Shown piece after piece: positions 35,682 to 46,986 of a DNA stretch of 64,000 bases. This stretch comes from Turnera subulata (Eukaryota; Streptophyta; Magnoliopsida; Malpighiales; Passifloraceae), in assembly GCA_028386065.3 (NCBI GenBank), contig JAKUCV010004776.1, forward strand, positions 38,290 through 102,289, read 5' to 3'. The position numbers were made by a program, and so were the translations under genes. Within the stretch, counting starts at the first letter, position 1; every line of letters starts with the position of its first letter. The notes beneath the pieces were generated by a model that saw only the letters and a list, made by a program, of their open reading frames with translations, made no database searches and was not told the origin of the DNA.

Positions 35682-38600
35682 TGAAATGCCCCGTCACGTA
35701 TTTACCGTACACAGTAAACACGTGCCGAAACTGTGACAACCCAACCAATCAAACCCAGCATACAGTGTATAAAACATAAACTCTGGCTCAATAGCCCAAA
35801 ATATAAACTATAATATGGCCCTACGACCCATCATCAACACATATCACCCGAACCCGGGATCATCTATAACATCATAATCGGCCCAATGGCCCAACAAAAT
35901 AATAAATTGCACAGCGGAAGACTTATAAAACTCACAAAGACACTGTATGCGATACTAATGCAAACTATGGATTCGAGTCCTGTCCAAGGGATAACGCCGC
36001 AGCCTGTCTGGTATGCCACATACCTGAACCACAAATAACTCAACCTACGGGATGAAAGCCCGCAGGCGAGGGGTGAGTCCGAAGTGCTCACCGACGAAGG
36101 ATAAACAGAGATATATAATCAACCGTAATACTTTCGAAGTAATACAACCATCATAACAGAAGAATCTAACACAAACAACATGACAGAGGAATCCAACACA
36201 ACAACACGACAGAGGAATCTTACTAAATCATATCAAAGCCAAGACCAAAGAATGCTTAATTATTTTTATCACCAATGTTATCTTCCGGGCCCCGTCACTG
36301 GATAAGCTAGGGTCGTACCTGGTTATTAACTAATTCTGGATGCTAGGCCCAACCACAATCCGGGATCAACATCCCAATATCACAAATTCGGGATCAACAT
36401 CCCAATATCACAAATCCGGGATCAACATCCCAATCAACCAACCAACCGGCCATGACACCACAGAACTAGTCTCTAACCATCTAGTCGTACCACTACTTTC
36501 CAAGTGACAATTATATCATCATCTCAAATTCAATTCCAATTCCATTACTCTAACATCAATTACTCAACTTCTATCATCACAAATTATTTCTCAAGCTCAA
36601 CCAGTCAACAATTTCATATCACTGATACTCATAATTAACAGCTCAATGGTTACTCACAATATCACAAACCAACAACACATTTCAGCAACATCATGCCAAA
36701 ATCCACAGCAAATAAATAGCAAACAGTAATCATCAACAATTTCCATAATAATCATATAACAGCCAATAATTGATTCAACAGTTCAATCAAACAACAAAAC
36801 CGACACAGTATTACAGGCACATATCCAAGGTTATCCATCCTCACCTGATGTGTCTCTGGAACTGCTATCCGGTCAACCTTGATACCTTATATATATACAC
36901 ATAGCAACACAATCACTTATAATGCACCGACAAGATGATTATGCATGATGCCGGTTTAACAGTATTTAGACGGCTTATCGGTTCATTTCATTATCTCCTT
37001 AATTACCTTATTACTAAACAGTTCATCTGATCTGATGGCAATTAACTGATTAAGTATATCCAGTCAATATGTCAAAACATACTTGATTTTAGATTAAAAC
37101 TGAAGCCGAGCGTCCAAGCCGTTATCCCGATCCTTAGGTCGCTTAAGATAAGAAAATACATAATTACGTTGTTTAAATCATATATAAGAGATCTTATTAT
37201 AAAGTATATAATATTCCATAAAGTACTTATATCCGATTAAAATAGTAATAAATACGTATTTGTTTAGCAACCAATGAAAATAGTGGTAATTCGCTATACG
37301 ATATATGTATATTCTTGTACAAGATTAAGATCAGTAATTAAAATAGGATATAGATCCAATATTATCTTAGCTTAGGATTACGGAAATAAAATAATAAAAC
37401 CAATACATGTGTAAACATGTTTAATATTATAATTAATAGCATGTCTAGTAAAATATTAACAATTGTACCGTGGTATATTGTAATACTCAAAGATGATAGA
37501 TTTGACAAGTTAACTTAGGTTACTATTTGTAAATGCCTCTAAAGAAAATTAGTTCAAGTTATATATAAAACCTGTAAAGGTATAATCAAATCCAAATAAT
37601 ATCGAATTATTAGCCGATGAGCATGGTTCCAAAACAATTTGTTAATCCGTCAATTAATAACGTTAATGAGTCTATAATCATGTCCGTTAAGAGTCCGTCC
37701 CGAGAACATGGGCTTCCGCACGTTCGGCCCGTTTCCGAGTCCGTTGCGCAAACCGAGCCCAAACCCGAGCCAAGGTGAAATGAGTCCAAGGAATTACCCA
37801 AAGGTCCATTCCCGAGTTTGCCGGAAAATTCTCGGGACTGCCGGAGGCTCGCCTGAATCCGGCCAGAAACACTGTTGACGGACCCTTCTCGGCTACTATT
37901 CGCCATTCCACCAAACACCAAATCCTTCCCACCACACGTCCTGTTCATCATCACACCCGCCATGCCCAGGCAACCCTCCAGTGACCACTTTCCACCACTC
38001 ACCATGTCCACAGTCCAAAATTCTAGCACCCACACTCATGGCAACTCCACCGGAAACATCAAATTCCCAAAACATCAACAAAAACGCACTCGATCAGTCC
38101 AATCCATCCACAATCGGGATAAAAGAAAAGAAGGGAGCCATGGAGGAAAAGGTAAAGGCCGTCCTTACCCTCACAACCACGTGGTCGGCGACGCAAGCAG
38201 CAGCTTCCCCGTTGGCGTCTCCGGCTTCGGGTCGTGAGCAAAGGCGGAGGAGATCAAACGGCACGAACCAGATCAGGGTGAGGCGACGACGGCGGCAGGG
38301 GAAGATGGAGAAGGAGGAGCAGGGCGAGAGAGGACGGATGGTCGGCGAGGAGGCGGCGCGAGGACAGAGGCGGGACAGGAGTTCTCGGCAGCAGGGGGCA
38401 GCGTCGGCTTGGGAGGAGGTGGTAACGATGGTGGTCGACGGTGCCAAGGGAGTGAGAGGAAGGCGGCTGGGCGGGCTTGAGGGAGGAGAGCAGAGCAAGG
38501 CGGCGGATGGCTTCGTCGGTGACAGAGCTGAGAGCAGCGGCATGTTGGGTGTGGCCGGCAGCAAAGGGTGGGGGAAAGAAGAAGATAAAGGGAATTAAAA

Positions 38601-39392
38601 GAAGAAGAAACAAGAGAAACAAATGAAAAGAAGAAGAGAGAGAGGTGAGGTGCTCGGGTGGTGCTCAGGTGAGGGAGAGAAAGAGGAGATGAAGAAGAAG
38701 GAGTGCAGAGAAAATAATTGAGAGGGAAGAGAGAGAGAGAGGTGTGCGTTGGGGAAGGAGAGTGGGTCGGTTGGGGAAAAGAAAAAGCAGAAGAATAATG
38801 GAGAGAAGAAGACAGAGTGGGGGCAGGAAAAAAAAAGAAAAGGAGAGGGGCCGACATGTCGGTCACGGGCGAGGAGAAAAAGAAAGACGGGAGAGAAAGA
38901 GGGAGAAAGAAGAAAAGAAAAGAAGAAAAGGGAGAGGGACAGGGGTGTATCCGTAATTTTCCGTCCCGAGTCTAAAAATATGACTTAGGCTCAGAAAATC
39001 CGATTATTTCCCTCGAGCATCGCCGCCTTTTCTGTGAAGGCCCACTCCCTGAGGGACCCACCATATTCAGGTATTGTTACATCACATCCCTCAGCCCACA
39101 CCTCTTGGGTTTAATCCTTTACCATGCTGCAGCACTAGGGATTCGAACTCGGGACGTGATGCTTTTTATCCCCCTCAAGGAGAGCACCTTCACCAACTCA
39201 TCTGTCTCGAAATTGGAAACCAAGGCTCGGTTAGTTAGAAAGATACTCCCGAGCGCGGGAAAACCCTCGGTTACGAAAAATGACGCTCGATTTACCTTGA
39301 ATTAATTACCCAAGATTAATTCAACAGTAAATCACGATAAAAAGACTTTTACAGTCCCGGTAAAAATCCAAAATTTTACCCGGGCTGTTATA
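35682..39392 (-). repeat. 3' LTR (left copy) of the LARD element
   Basis: 3,711 bp. It differs from the other LTR by a SINE-like insertion at about 39025-39203 and by scattered, mostly C/T and A/G changes (8 in the first about 185 bases compared, apparently fewer elsewhere). The terminal CA is mutated to TA at 39391-39392. It contains a 28-bp tandem repeat (CGGGATCAACATCCCAATAT...) in about three copies from 36361. Long frames around 37.6-38.9 kb come from G/A- and C-rich sequence and are not considered genes. Confidence 0.9.
39025..39203 (-). mobile_element. SINE-like insertion present in only one LTR
   Basis: About 180 bp absent from the same place in the right LTR (around 45118). On the minus strand it has a clear box B-like GAGTTCGAATCCC. 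Box A is weak. No target duplication is recognised. It inserted after the LTR element did. Confidence 0.5.
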
Positions 39393-39537
39393 GTCTACCC
39401 ACCTTAAAAAGAATTTCGTCCCCAAAATTCCGTCGTCTTATCTGTGGGTCCTACCACGATAAGCTTCTGGCACACTCTGCCAGGTGTCCAATCTCAACCC
39501 GAGATACCGCTTATACCCTTAAGCGACATCTCGTCCT

Positions 39538-39545
39538 CTATAAGA
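39538..39545 (+). promoter_or_regulatory. TATA-like box before antisense ORF A
   Basis: CTATAAGA, 36 bp before the ATG at 39581. The resulting leader would be only about 10 nt. Confidence 0.35.
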
Positions 39546-39580
39546 ACCAAACCTCATGACTGGCATGCTCACACACAGTC

Positions 39581-39958
39581 ATGGACTCTCCACTGAGATC
39601 AAGAACAACCTCAGACTCCGAGAACAACAGCTACATCGGTGGCATTACCTTCCCGACAAGCTCCGATGAAGAACCTCCGAAGAAACGGTTCAAGACCAAC
39701 ATCTTCGACCTGAAGGAACACATGGTCGTCTCCCCAAAACGGCGAAAGAAGCGCGCCGGCAAGAAAGTTGAAGATCGAAAGGGCAAGGCGGCGGCTGAAA
39801 GCAGCACTCCGCAGCAGACACTGACACAGCTGAACGTCTCTCTGAAGAAGATTAGCTCGGCGGTGTTGCAGATCGAACTGGCGTGCGCGGAGCTCTTCCC
39901 TCACATGAAGAACATACAAAAACTTGTAAAAGATCTAGAGAAGCAAGTAACTCAATAG
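39581..39958 (+). CDS. Antisense ORF A in LARD: basic, coiled-coil protein, unknown function
   Basis: 125 residues, not recognised from any family. Residues 1-31 are rich in S, T and acidic residues. Two basic clusters look like nuclear localisation signals: PPKKRFK at 32-38 and PKRRKKRAGKK at 52-62. Residues 81-125 have a heptad-like pattern of L, I and V suited to a coiled coil. Codon use is rich in G/C at third positions, unlike the host exons nearby, which suggests a different origin. The orientation is opposite to the retrotransposon. ATG, stop and AATAAA-type signals (AAATAAATAAAATAAG near 39992-40008) are present. Antisense extra ORFs are known in some plant Ty3 elements of the Tat lineage; this is a different layout. 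Confidence 0.55.
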   Translation: MDSPLRSRTTSDSENNSYIGGITFPTSSDEEPPKKRFKTNIFDLKEHMVVSPKRRKKRAGKKVEDRKGKAAAESSTPQQTLTQLNVSLKKISSAVLQIELACAELFPHMKNIQKLVKDLEKQVTQ

Positions 39959-40704
39959 AGTACTTCTTCTCCTGTTGTAAAACTATTATGAAATAAATAA
40001 AATAAGTTTCTTTTTAAATCAAAATCCCTTGTGTTACGAAATCTCTTGTTAAACAGAAAAAATAAAACACCTCAAAACAAAATAAAAATCAACTATAAGA
40101 ATATAAAATTAAATATTAAGAAATTAAAAGCAAAACTCGTTTAACAAAATCAAAACATAAAGAAGTTAAAACAAAAATATATTTCATGATCGGTGCTCGT
40201 TTCGGACGTGAACATCCACGAACCCAAGAAACGTAACACGCGCAACTAACGGTGTCGTCTGTCTCCCTCGAGGAAAAGACATCTGTTAACTCACACGGTG
40301 ACGATCACGAGCACGTACTGTGTCCCTCGAAAGAAATGTTACCCACTTGTTCACAAATTCCACATGAGCCAAAAGCGTCTGTCAAGTCTCGCATCTCTCC
40401 ACGATGTCCGAGCAGGTGCAAGCTTGTCGCACATGCACTCCACTCGAGGTATGGTCCCATCAGTCCAGCCTCAACGGTCACGGATGCATGTGATAAAAGA
40501 TGCAAGGAAAATATAGAAAAGCCATAAAAAGAATAGACAAAGTAGCCAGAGCGAAAGAAAATCATGAGATGGAAAAAGGCTGAAAAACTCTAGCATTGTA
40601 ACCCAAAAAACGTATAAAGCAACGAGGCAATAAATAAAGGCAACGGCAAGTTTCAAAAAGCAAATCCTGAAAATCGAAAACAATAATCACGCTCCCCATA
40701 AGTG

Positions 40705-40712
40705 TATAAAAG
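40705..40712 (+). promoter_or_regulatory. TATA box before antisense ORF B
   Basis: TATAAAAG in the context AGTGTATAAAAGACGGAGCG, 114 bp before the ATG at 40819; a strong match to the plant TATA consensus. Confidence 0.5.
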
Positions 40713-40818
40713 ACGGAGCGGTGAAGTGTAAATTATCAAAAGCATTTTAGAGTAACAAAACGCTAAGGCAACCAAAACCACAACGTTCAACGAACAAAAC
40801 ACCACACGCTTCCAAAAC

Positions 40819-41505
40819 ATGATGCCTGCTCCATCTTCTGTTTTCTTCGTCGAAGGTGCCAACCTAGGCAGAAGAAACCGTCTGGCCTATAGCATGGTCA
40901 ACGAGCGTGCTGAAGAGCTACCGAACGAGCTCGGCAGGGTGCCGCGTCTAGTCTTTGTCGACGAACTCTACTCATCGCGGTTCTTCGTCACTCCCATGGA
41001 AGAGGTATTCTTCCTAGAGGACCGCGGCACTCTGAGGACCTCCTACTACGGCTCGGCAAACTCCATCATGTTCTTCATCTCCGAAAGGCTACAGGAGTTC
41101 AACTTGGAGTCCACTTGCCATACTCTGGAGCAAGGTACCTACTACCAGCTCTCGATGACGGCTCAGAGCATGCCCAGAGTAACTCGTCTGCCGGTAACTT
41201 GGCCAAAGGCTCGACTACTGGTGTGGAACTGTAGAGGAGTCGCAAGGCGTTCCCAGGAGTTCTCGCGTACTCTGAGGGACTTGAAGAACCAATACAAACC
41301 AAACATGGTTCTTCTGACGGAGACCCAGTGGCAACCTCAAGACGATCACGGCCTCATCCCACTCCGGTTCCCTCAAGCAAACCGGTTCGAGCTTCCAGGT
41401 CAGGACAACAGGGGCGGCATATGGTTCTCGTGGAGCGACAGCATCCAAGTCAACATCAACAACGACCCCACTAGCTTCAGGGTCAATGTCGTTCCGAGAA
41501 GATAA
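40819..41505 (+). CDS. Antisense ORF B in LARD: N-terminal half of a LINE-type endonuclease fused to an unknown domain
   Basis: 228 residues. Residues 1-130 are not recognised. Residues 131-226 resemble the start of the apurinic-type endonuclease of plant L1 ORF2: RLLVWNCRGVAR (with N137), KPNMVLLTETQ (with E168), and GGIWFSWSDSIQVNI for the second strand pair. The protein ends there, so the later catalytic GDFN and SDH motifs are missing and nuclease activity is not expected. It could keep a DNA- or partner-binding role (inference). GC-rich third positions contrast with host genes. A TATA box lies upstream, and A/T-rich polyadenylation-like sequence follows the stop (TATAAAATATCAATGTAATA). 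Confidence 0.6.
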   Translation: MMPAPSSVFFVEGANLGRRNRLAYSMVNERAEELPNELGRVPRLVFVDELYSSRFFVTPMEEVFFLEDRGTLRTSYYGSANSIMFFISERLQEFNLESTCHTLEQGTYYQLSMTAQSMPRVTRLPVTWPKARLLVWNCRGVARRSQEFSRTLRDLKNQYKPNMVLLTETQWQPQDDHGLIPLRFPQANRFELPGQDNRGGIWFSWSDSIQVNINNDPTSFRVNVVPRR

Positions 41506-41776
41506 ATGTATTTTCTTTTTATAAAATATCAATGTAATATTTATCTTTGTAATGGAATTATCAGTATTAATAATAATATTTATATTCCCGCTTATCTATG
41601 GCATCATTTACCTCTTATGTGTATGTTCTGCGACAGTTGACGTCTCTTGACTGGATCCATAATGCACTAACTAAAATGATATAAAATAATAAACAAATGG
41701 AGCGAACTATGCAAAAAAGGACAACAAACTCACAAAAACTGCCCAACAAGACCTAACGCCCGCTCCGCTACCAAAA

Positions 41777-44700
41777 TGAAACGCCCCGTCACGTATTTAC
41801 CTTACACAGTAAACACGTGCCGGAACTGTGACGACCCAACCAATCAAACCCAGCATACAGTGTATAAAACATAAACTCTGGCTCAACAGCCCAAAGTATA
41901 AACTACAATATGGCCCTACGGCCCATCATCAACACATATCACCCGAACCCGGGATCATCTATAACATCATAATCGGCCCAATGGCCCAACAAAATAATAA
42001 ATTGCACAGCGAAAGACTTATAAAACTCACAAAGACACTGTATGCGATACTAATGCAAACTATGGATCTGAGTCCTGTCCAAGGGATAACGCCGCAGCCT
42101 GTCTGGTATGCCACATACCTGAACCACAAATAACTCAACCTACGGGATGAAAGCCCGCAGGCGAGGGGTGAGTCCAAAGTGCTCACCGAAGAAGGATAAA
42201 CAGAGATATATAATCAACCGTAATACTTTCGAAGTAATACAACCATCATAACAGAAGAATCTAACACAAACAACACGACAGAGGAATCCAACACAACAAC
42301 ACGACAGAGGAATCTTACTAAATCATATCAAAGCCAAGACCAAAGAATGCTTAATTATTTTTATTACCAATTTTATCTTCCGGGCCCCGTCACTGGATAA
42401 GCTAGGGTCGTACCTGGTTATTAACTAATTCTGGATGCCAGGCCCAACCACAATCCGGGATCAACATCCCAATATCACAAATCCGGGATCAACATCCCAA
42501 TATCACAAATCCGGGATCAACATCCCAATCAACCAACCAACCGGCCATGACACCACAGAATTAGTCTCTAACCATCTAGTCGTACCACTACTTTCCAAGT
42601 GACAATTATATCATCATCTCAAATTCAATTCCAATTCCATTACTCTAACATCAATTACTCAACTTTTATCATCACAGATTATTTCTCAAGCTCAACCAGT
42701 CAACAATTTCATATCACTGATACTCACAATTAACAGCTCAATGGTTACTCACAATATCACAAACCAACAGCACATTTCAGCAACTTCATGGCAAAATCCA
42801 CAGCAAATAAATAGCAAACAGTAATCATCAACAATTTCCATAATAATCATATAACAGCCAATAATTGATTCAACAGTTCAATCAAACAACAAAAACGACA
42901 CAGTAATACAGGCACATATCCAAGGTTATCCATCCTCACCTGATGTATCTCTGGAACTGCTATCCGGTCAACCTTGATACCCTATATATATACACATAGT
43001 AACACAATCACTTATAATGCACCGACAAGAAGATTATGCATGATGCCGGTTTAATAGTATTTAGACGGCTTATCGGTTCATTTCATTATCTCCTCAATTA
43101 CCTTATTACTAAACAGTTCATCTGACCTGATGGCAATTAACTGATTAAGTATATCCAGCCAATATAATTAATTTTAGATTAAAACCGAAGCCGAGCGTCC
43201 AAGCCGTTATCCCAATCCTTAGGTCGCTTAAGATAAGAAAATACATAATTACGTTGTTTAAATCATATATAAGAGATCTTATTATAAAGTATATAATATT
43301 CCATAAAGTACTTATACCCGATTAAAATAGTAATAAATACGTATTTGTTTAGCAGCTAATGAAAATAGTGGTAATTCGCTATACGATATATGTATATTCT
43401 TGTACAAGATTAAAATCAGTAATTAAAATAGGATATAGATCCAATATCTTAGCTTAGGATTACGGAAATAAAATAATAAAACCAATACATGTGTAAACAT
43501 GTTTAATATTATAATTAATAGCATGTCTAGTAAAATATTAACAATTGTACCGTGGTATATTGTAATACTCAAAGATGATAGATTTGACAAGTTAACTTAG
43601 GTTACTATTTGTAAATGCCTCTAAAGAAAATTAGTTCAAGTTATATATAAAACCTGTAAAGGTATAATCAAATCCAAATAATATCGAATTATTAGCCGAT
43701 GAGCATGGTTCCAAAACAATTTGTTAATCCGTCAATTAACAACGTTAATGAGTCTATAATCATGTCCGTTAAGAGTCCGTCCCGAGAACATGGGCTTCCG
43801 CACGTTCGGCCCGTTTCCGAGTCCGTTGTGCAAACCGAGCCCAAACCCGAGCCAAGGTGAAATGAGTCCAAGGAATTACCCAAAGGTCCATTCCCGAGTT
43901 TGCTAGAAAATTCCCGGGACTGCCGGAGGCTCGCCGGAATCCGGCCAGAAACACTGTTGACGGACCCTTCTCGGCTACTGTTCGCCATTCCACCAAACAC
44001 CAAATCCTTCCCACCACACGTCCTGTTCATCATCACACCCGCCATGCCCCCGCAACCCTCCAGTGACCAGTTTTCACCACTCACCATGTCCACAGTCCAA
44101 AATTCTAGCACCCACACTCACGGCAACTCCACCGGAAACATCAAATTCCCAAAACATCAACAAAAACGCACTCGATCAGTCCAATCCATCCACAATCGGG
44201 ATAAAAGAAAAGAAGGGAGCCATGGAGGAAAAGGTAAAGGCCGTCCTTACCCTCACAACCACGTGGTCGGCGACGCAAGCAGCAGCTTCCCCGTTGGCGT
44301 CTCCGGCTTCGGGTCGTGAGCAAAGGCTGAGGAGATCGAGCGGCACGAACCAGATCGGGGTGAGGCGACGACGGCGGCAGGGGAAGATGGAGAAAGAGGA
44401 GCAAGGCGAGAGAGGACGGATGGTCGGCGAGGAGGCGGCGCGAGGACAGAGGCGGGGCAGGAGTTCTCGGCAGCAGGGGGCGGCGTCGGCTTGGGAGGAG
44501 GTGGTGACGATGGTGGTCGACGGCGCCAAGGGAGTGAGAGGAAGGCGGCTGGGCGGGCTTGAGGGAGGAGAGCAGAGCAAGGCGACGGATGGCTTCGTCG
44601 GTGACAGAGCTGAGAGCAGCGGCGTGTTGGGTGTGGCCGGCAGCAAAGGGGGGGAAAGAAGAAGATAAGGGGAATTAAAAGAAGAAGAAACAAGAGAAAC

Positions 44701-45302
44701 AGATGAAAAGAAGAAGAGAGAGAGGTGAGGTGCTCGGGTGGTGCTCGGGTGAGGGAGAGAAAGAGGAGATGAAGAAGAAGGAGTGCAGAGAAAATAATTG
44801 AGAGGGAAGAGAGAGAGAGAGAGGTGTGCGTTGGGGAAGGAGAGTGGGTCGGTTGGGGAAAAGAAAAAGCAGAAGAATAATGGGGAGAAGAAGACAGAGT
44901 GGGGGCAGGAAAAAAAAAAAAAGGAGAGGGGCCGACATGTCGGTCACGGGCGAGGAGAAAAAGAAAGACGGGAGAGAGATAGGAGAGAGAAAGAGGGAGA
45001 AAGAAGAAAAGAAAAGAAGAAAAGGGAGAGGTACAGGGGTGTATCCGTAATTTTCCTTCCCGAGTCCAAAAATATGACTTAGGTTCGGAAAATCCGATTA
45101 TTTCCCCCTAGCGTCGCCCAAGTCTCAGAATTGGAAACCGAGGCTCGGTTAGTTAGAAAGATACTCGGGAAAACCCTCGGTTACGAAAAACGACGCTCGA
45201 TTTACCTTGAATTAATTACCCAAGATTAATTCAACAGTAAATCACGATAAAAAGACTTTTACAGTCCCGGTAAAAATCCAAAATTTTACCCGGGCTGTTA
45301 CA
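41777..45302 (-). repeat. 5' LTR (right copy) of the LARD element
   Basis: 3,526 bp, colinear with the left LTR. In plus orientation it starts TGAAACGCCCC and ends GGGCTGTTACA. It contains the same 28-bp tandem repeat (from about 42456). On the minus strand it is followed at 41776 by the primer-site-like TGGTAGCGGAGC. Confidence 0.9.
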
Positions 45303-45665
45303 CACCCTAGGTTGTTACCCGTCAAGAAACCGAGTGAAAAGTTGTAGGTTTTTAGTAGACAATGTTCGCAGACATAGAACAAAGTCGTCCTGTTGATGAA
45401 TCTGGGAGGGTAATTAAGGCATAAAAAGATAAAGTTGTGAACCCCAGTTGATCTAGATCATCTAAAACTTGATATTTTCGTATCATTATAGTTTATCAGC
45501 ATTTATTTATTGTTGATCACAATCTCAAATCTCAACTTTCAAATCATTGTTTCTTTTATTGTTTTTAGCCTAACGGAATGAGTCTGTTGATTAATTAATT
45601 TGCCTAGTCATTATGAATACGACCTTGTGTGATATCTCGATCTGTGCACTTGCAGATTTGGCACA

Positions 45666-46690
45666 TGAGCAGTCTCACCCCTGTTTATATTATCAATCTT
45701 GCCTTTCAATATGTCCACTTATTAGCAAGATTATCAAAATCGGACCGGATTGCCCGGTTCAACCAAGTTTAACCGAGATCCGCCCATGCACCGCTCCGAA
45801 TTACTATGTTTTCTTCATGGTTTTTTAACTGGTAAGAACCAGAGAAAATATATAAAATTGAAGTAAGATTTGAAGCTTTGACATATGATATTTAAAATCT
45901 CTAACCTAACTATACTATTACAAATTACAAATCAACGTTATTTTTAGATAAATTTTATTATGTATTGAGAATCACTTTAATTTTAACTTTTACAGCATTA
46001 GAAAATTACATATATAGTCAAAGTTTTAGTGTATATATTTTAATTTTTAAGAAATAAATTATATTAATATTAATTTAAAATTTTATCATCTTCACTTTAT
46101 TTATTTCATCATATACTATCCAAAAAAAATTATTTATTAATTATTTTTTAAATATTTAACATTATAAAATTATTATGATGAATATATTTTAACTATTTTT
46201 TTTAAAAAAAATTTGCGTATTAAAATGGTCGGACCCTGATTTTCTTAGGCATCCCCTTTGCCGGTTCTATCCAGTTGCTTGTGACTCTCATCGTGTTACC
46301 GTTACAGTCTTCATTAGCCTAAACATGCATTTCTTTCTTAACATCTTTGTGTTACCGTTGCAGTGTTCATTAGCCTAAACATGTACTTCTTGCTCCTCAA
46401 CCTCTGCTTTTCTTTTCTAATTGTCATCAATATCAAACTATCTGCAGACAGAACTGAAGCACAGACATTTCTATAGCATATGCAACACTTGAGGATCTAA
46501 GATGTTGAGAATTTATGACATTGAAATAGGTTATATAGCTTCTATGCCATTCATTATTTTTCCTGATTATTACAAGAATAACCTTGAAATTATTTTGCCC
46601 CGCCTCAGATGTTCGATGAGAACTTCTCGCTGACTATTACCCTACTGACGATTTGCTCCAGCAGAAGAAAACTGTTCCATGAAATAGAGG
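45666..46690 (+). pseudogene. eIF2B beta exon 8-9 fragments (copy 3, right part)
   Basis: CACCCCTGTTTATATTATCAAT continues exon 8 (intact gene: CACCCCTCTTCTTCACGTTATCAAT). It is broken again at about 45727-46275 by an AT-rich insertion whose left end is AAAATCGGACCGG (hAT-like MITE in style), then goes on as CTTGTGACTCTCATCGTGTTACC. Exon 9 survives at 46623-46686 (LADYYPTDDLLQQKKTVP, then a stop). A segment ending ATTAGCCTAAACATG is duplicated in tandem at about 46290-46383. Confidence 0.8.
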
Positions 46691-46949
46691 GTTTTCACAA
46701 ATGAAGCATTACAGCTAAATTATCTGTTCCGCTTTTGTATTGTAGGGACGATCTGCTTTCCCTCAATTTGTGAGGGGCGGTGAGTTTCAACAAATACATC
46801 AATCGTGTGATCCATCGCTGAGATCTAGAGAATATAGCAGCAGCAACAAAGAATAAAGTGCTGTATGAACAAAAAACAAAGGCTCATGTGGAAAATAGCG
46901 AATTAGAAGTAAAGCAAAAAGGGTAAAGAATGGAATAAGAGCTGGAAAC

Positions 46950-46986
<37 letters not shown>

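Larger units (their letters stand above)
39393..41776. other. Internal region of the LARD element
   Basis: 2,384 bp. In element orientation (minus) it has no gag-pol remnants. On the plus strand it holds two ORFs (39581-39958, 40819-41505), each with an upstream TATA-like box and a downstream A/T-rich AATAAA-type region. Between them lies an A-rich stretch and a 40.2-40.5 kb segment with an open frame that lacks an ATG start and is not called. Confidence 0.75.
35682..45302 (-). mobile_element. Non-autonomous Ty3/gypsy (Tekay-like) LARD element with 5-bp TSD
   Basis: Two long direct repeats (35682-39392 and 41777-45302) enclose a 2.4-kb internal region. The target duplication CACCC lies at 35677-35681 and 45303-45307. 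Read on the minus strand the LTR runs TGTAACAGCCCGGG...GGGGCGTTTCA. The bases after the 5' LTR, TGGTAGCGGAGC, match the tRNA-iMet primer site TGGTATCAGAGC at 10 of 12. The 3' LTR is preceded by GGGGACGAAATTC and the purine-rich AAGGTGGGTAGAC, as in Tekay/Del chromoviruses. No gag, protease, RT or integrase is present, so it must be mobilised in trans. Two antisense ORFs occupy the internal region. Confidence 0.9.
34650..45665. mobile_element. Outer insertion in eIF2B copy 3 (about 1.4 kb, split by an LTR element)
   Basis: The sequence at 34650-35676 and 45308-45665 is one foreign block of about 1.4 kb interrupted by the 9.6-kb LTR element. It starts near TGATATGTGTGCATATCG and ends near TCTGTGCACTTGCA, which would suit a solo LTR (TG...CA), but no convincing 5-bp duplication is visible; TTGGCA appears on both sides slightly displaced. 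No coding frame. Family uncertain. Confidence 0.5.

Noticed and set aside
36361..36436. 28-bp spaced repeats (CGGGATCAACATCCC...) as a CRISPR-like array
   Set aside because: Direct tandem repeats without spacers, present in both LTRs, in a plant genome.
37610..38956. ORFs up to about 205 residues in the LTRs (and again at 43.7-45.1 kb)
   Set aside because: They overlap on both strands in compositionally biased GA-rich DNA, show no domain, and differ between the two LTRs. LTR sequence can keep such frames by chance.
40252..40527. Third possible ORF in the LARD internal region
   Set aside because: Its only start is GTG, there is no TATA box or recognisable domain, and it is interrupted upstream.
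35864..42186. Possibility that the pair of LTR-like repeats is a simple segmental duplication
   Set aside because: The 5-bp CACCC target duplication, TG/CA ends, primer-site-like and polypurine-like sequences next to the repeats all support an LTR element.
34650..45665. Outer insertion called as a solo LTR
   Set aside because: TG...CA-like ends fit, but a matching 5-bp duplication was not found, so it is reported only as an unclassified insertion.
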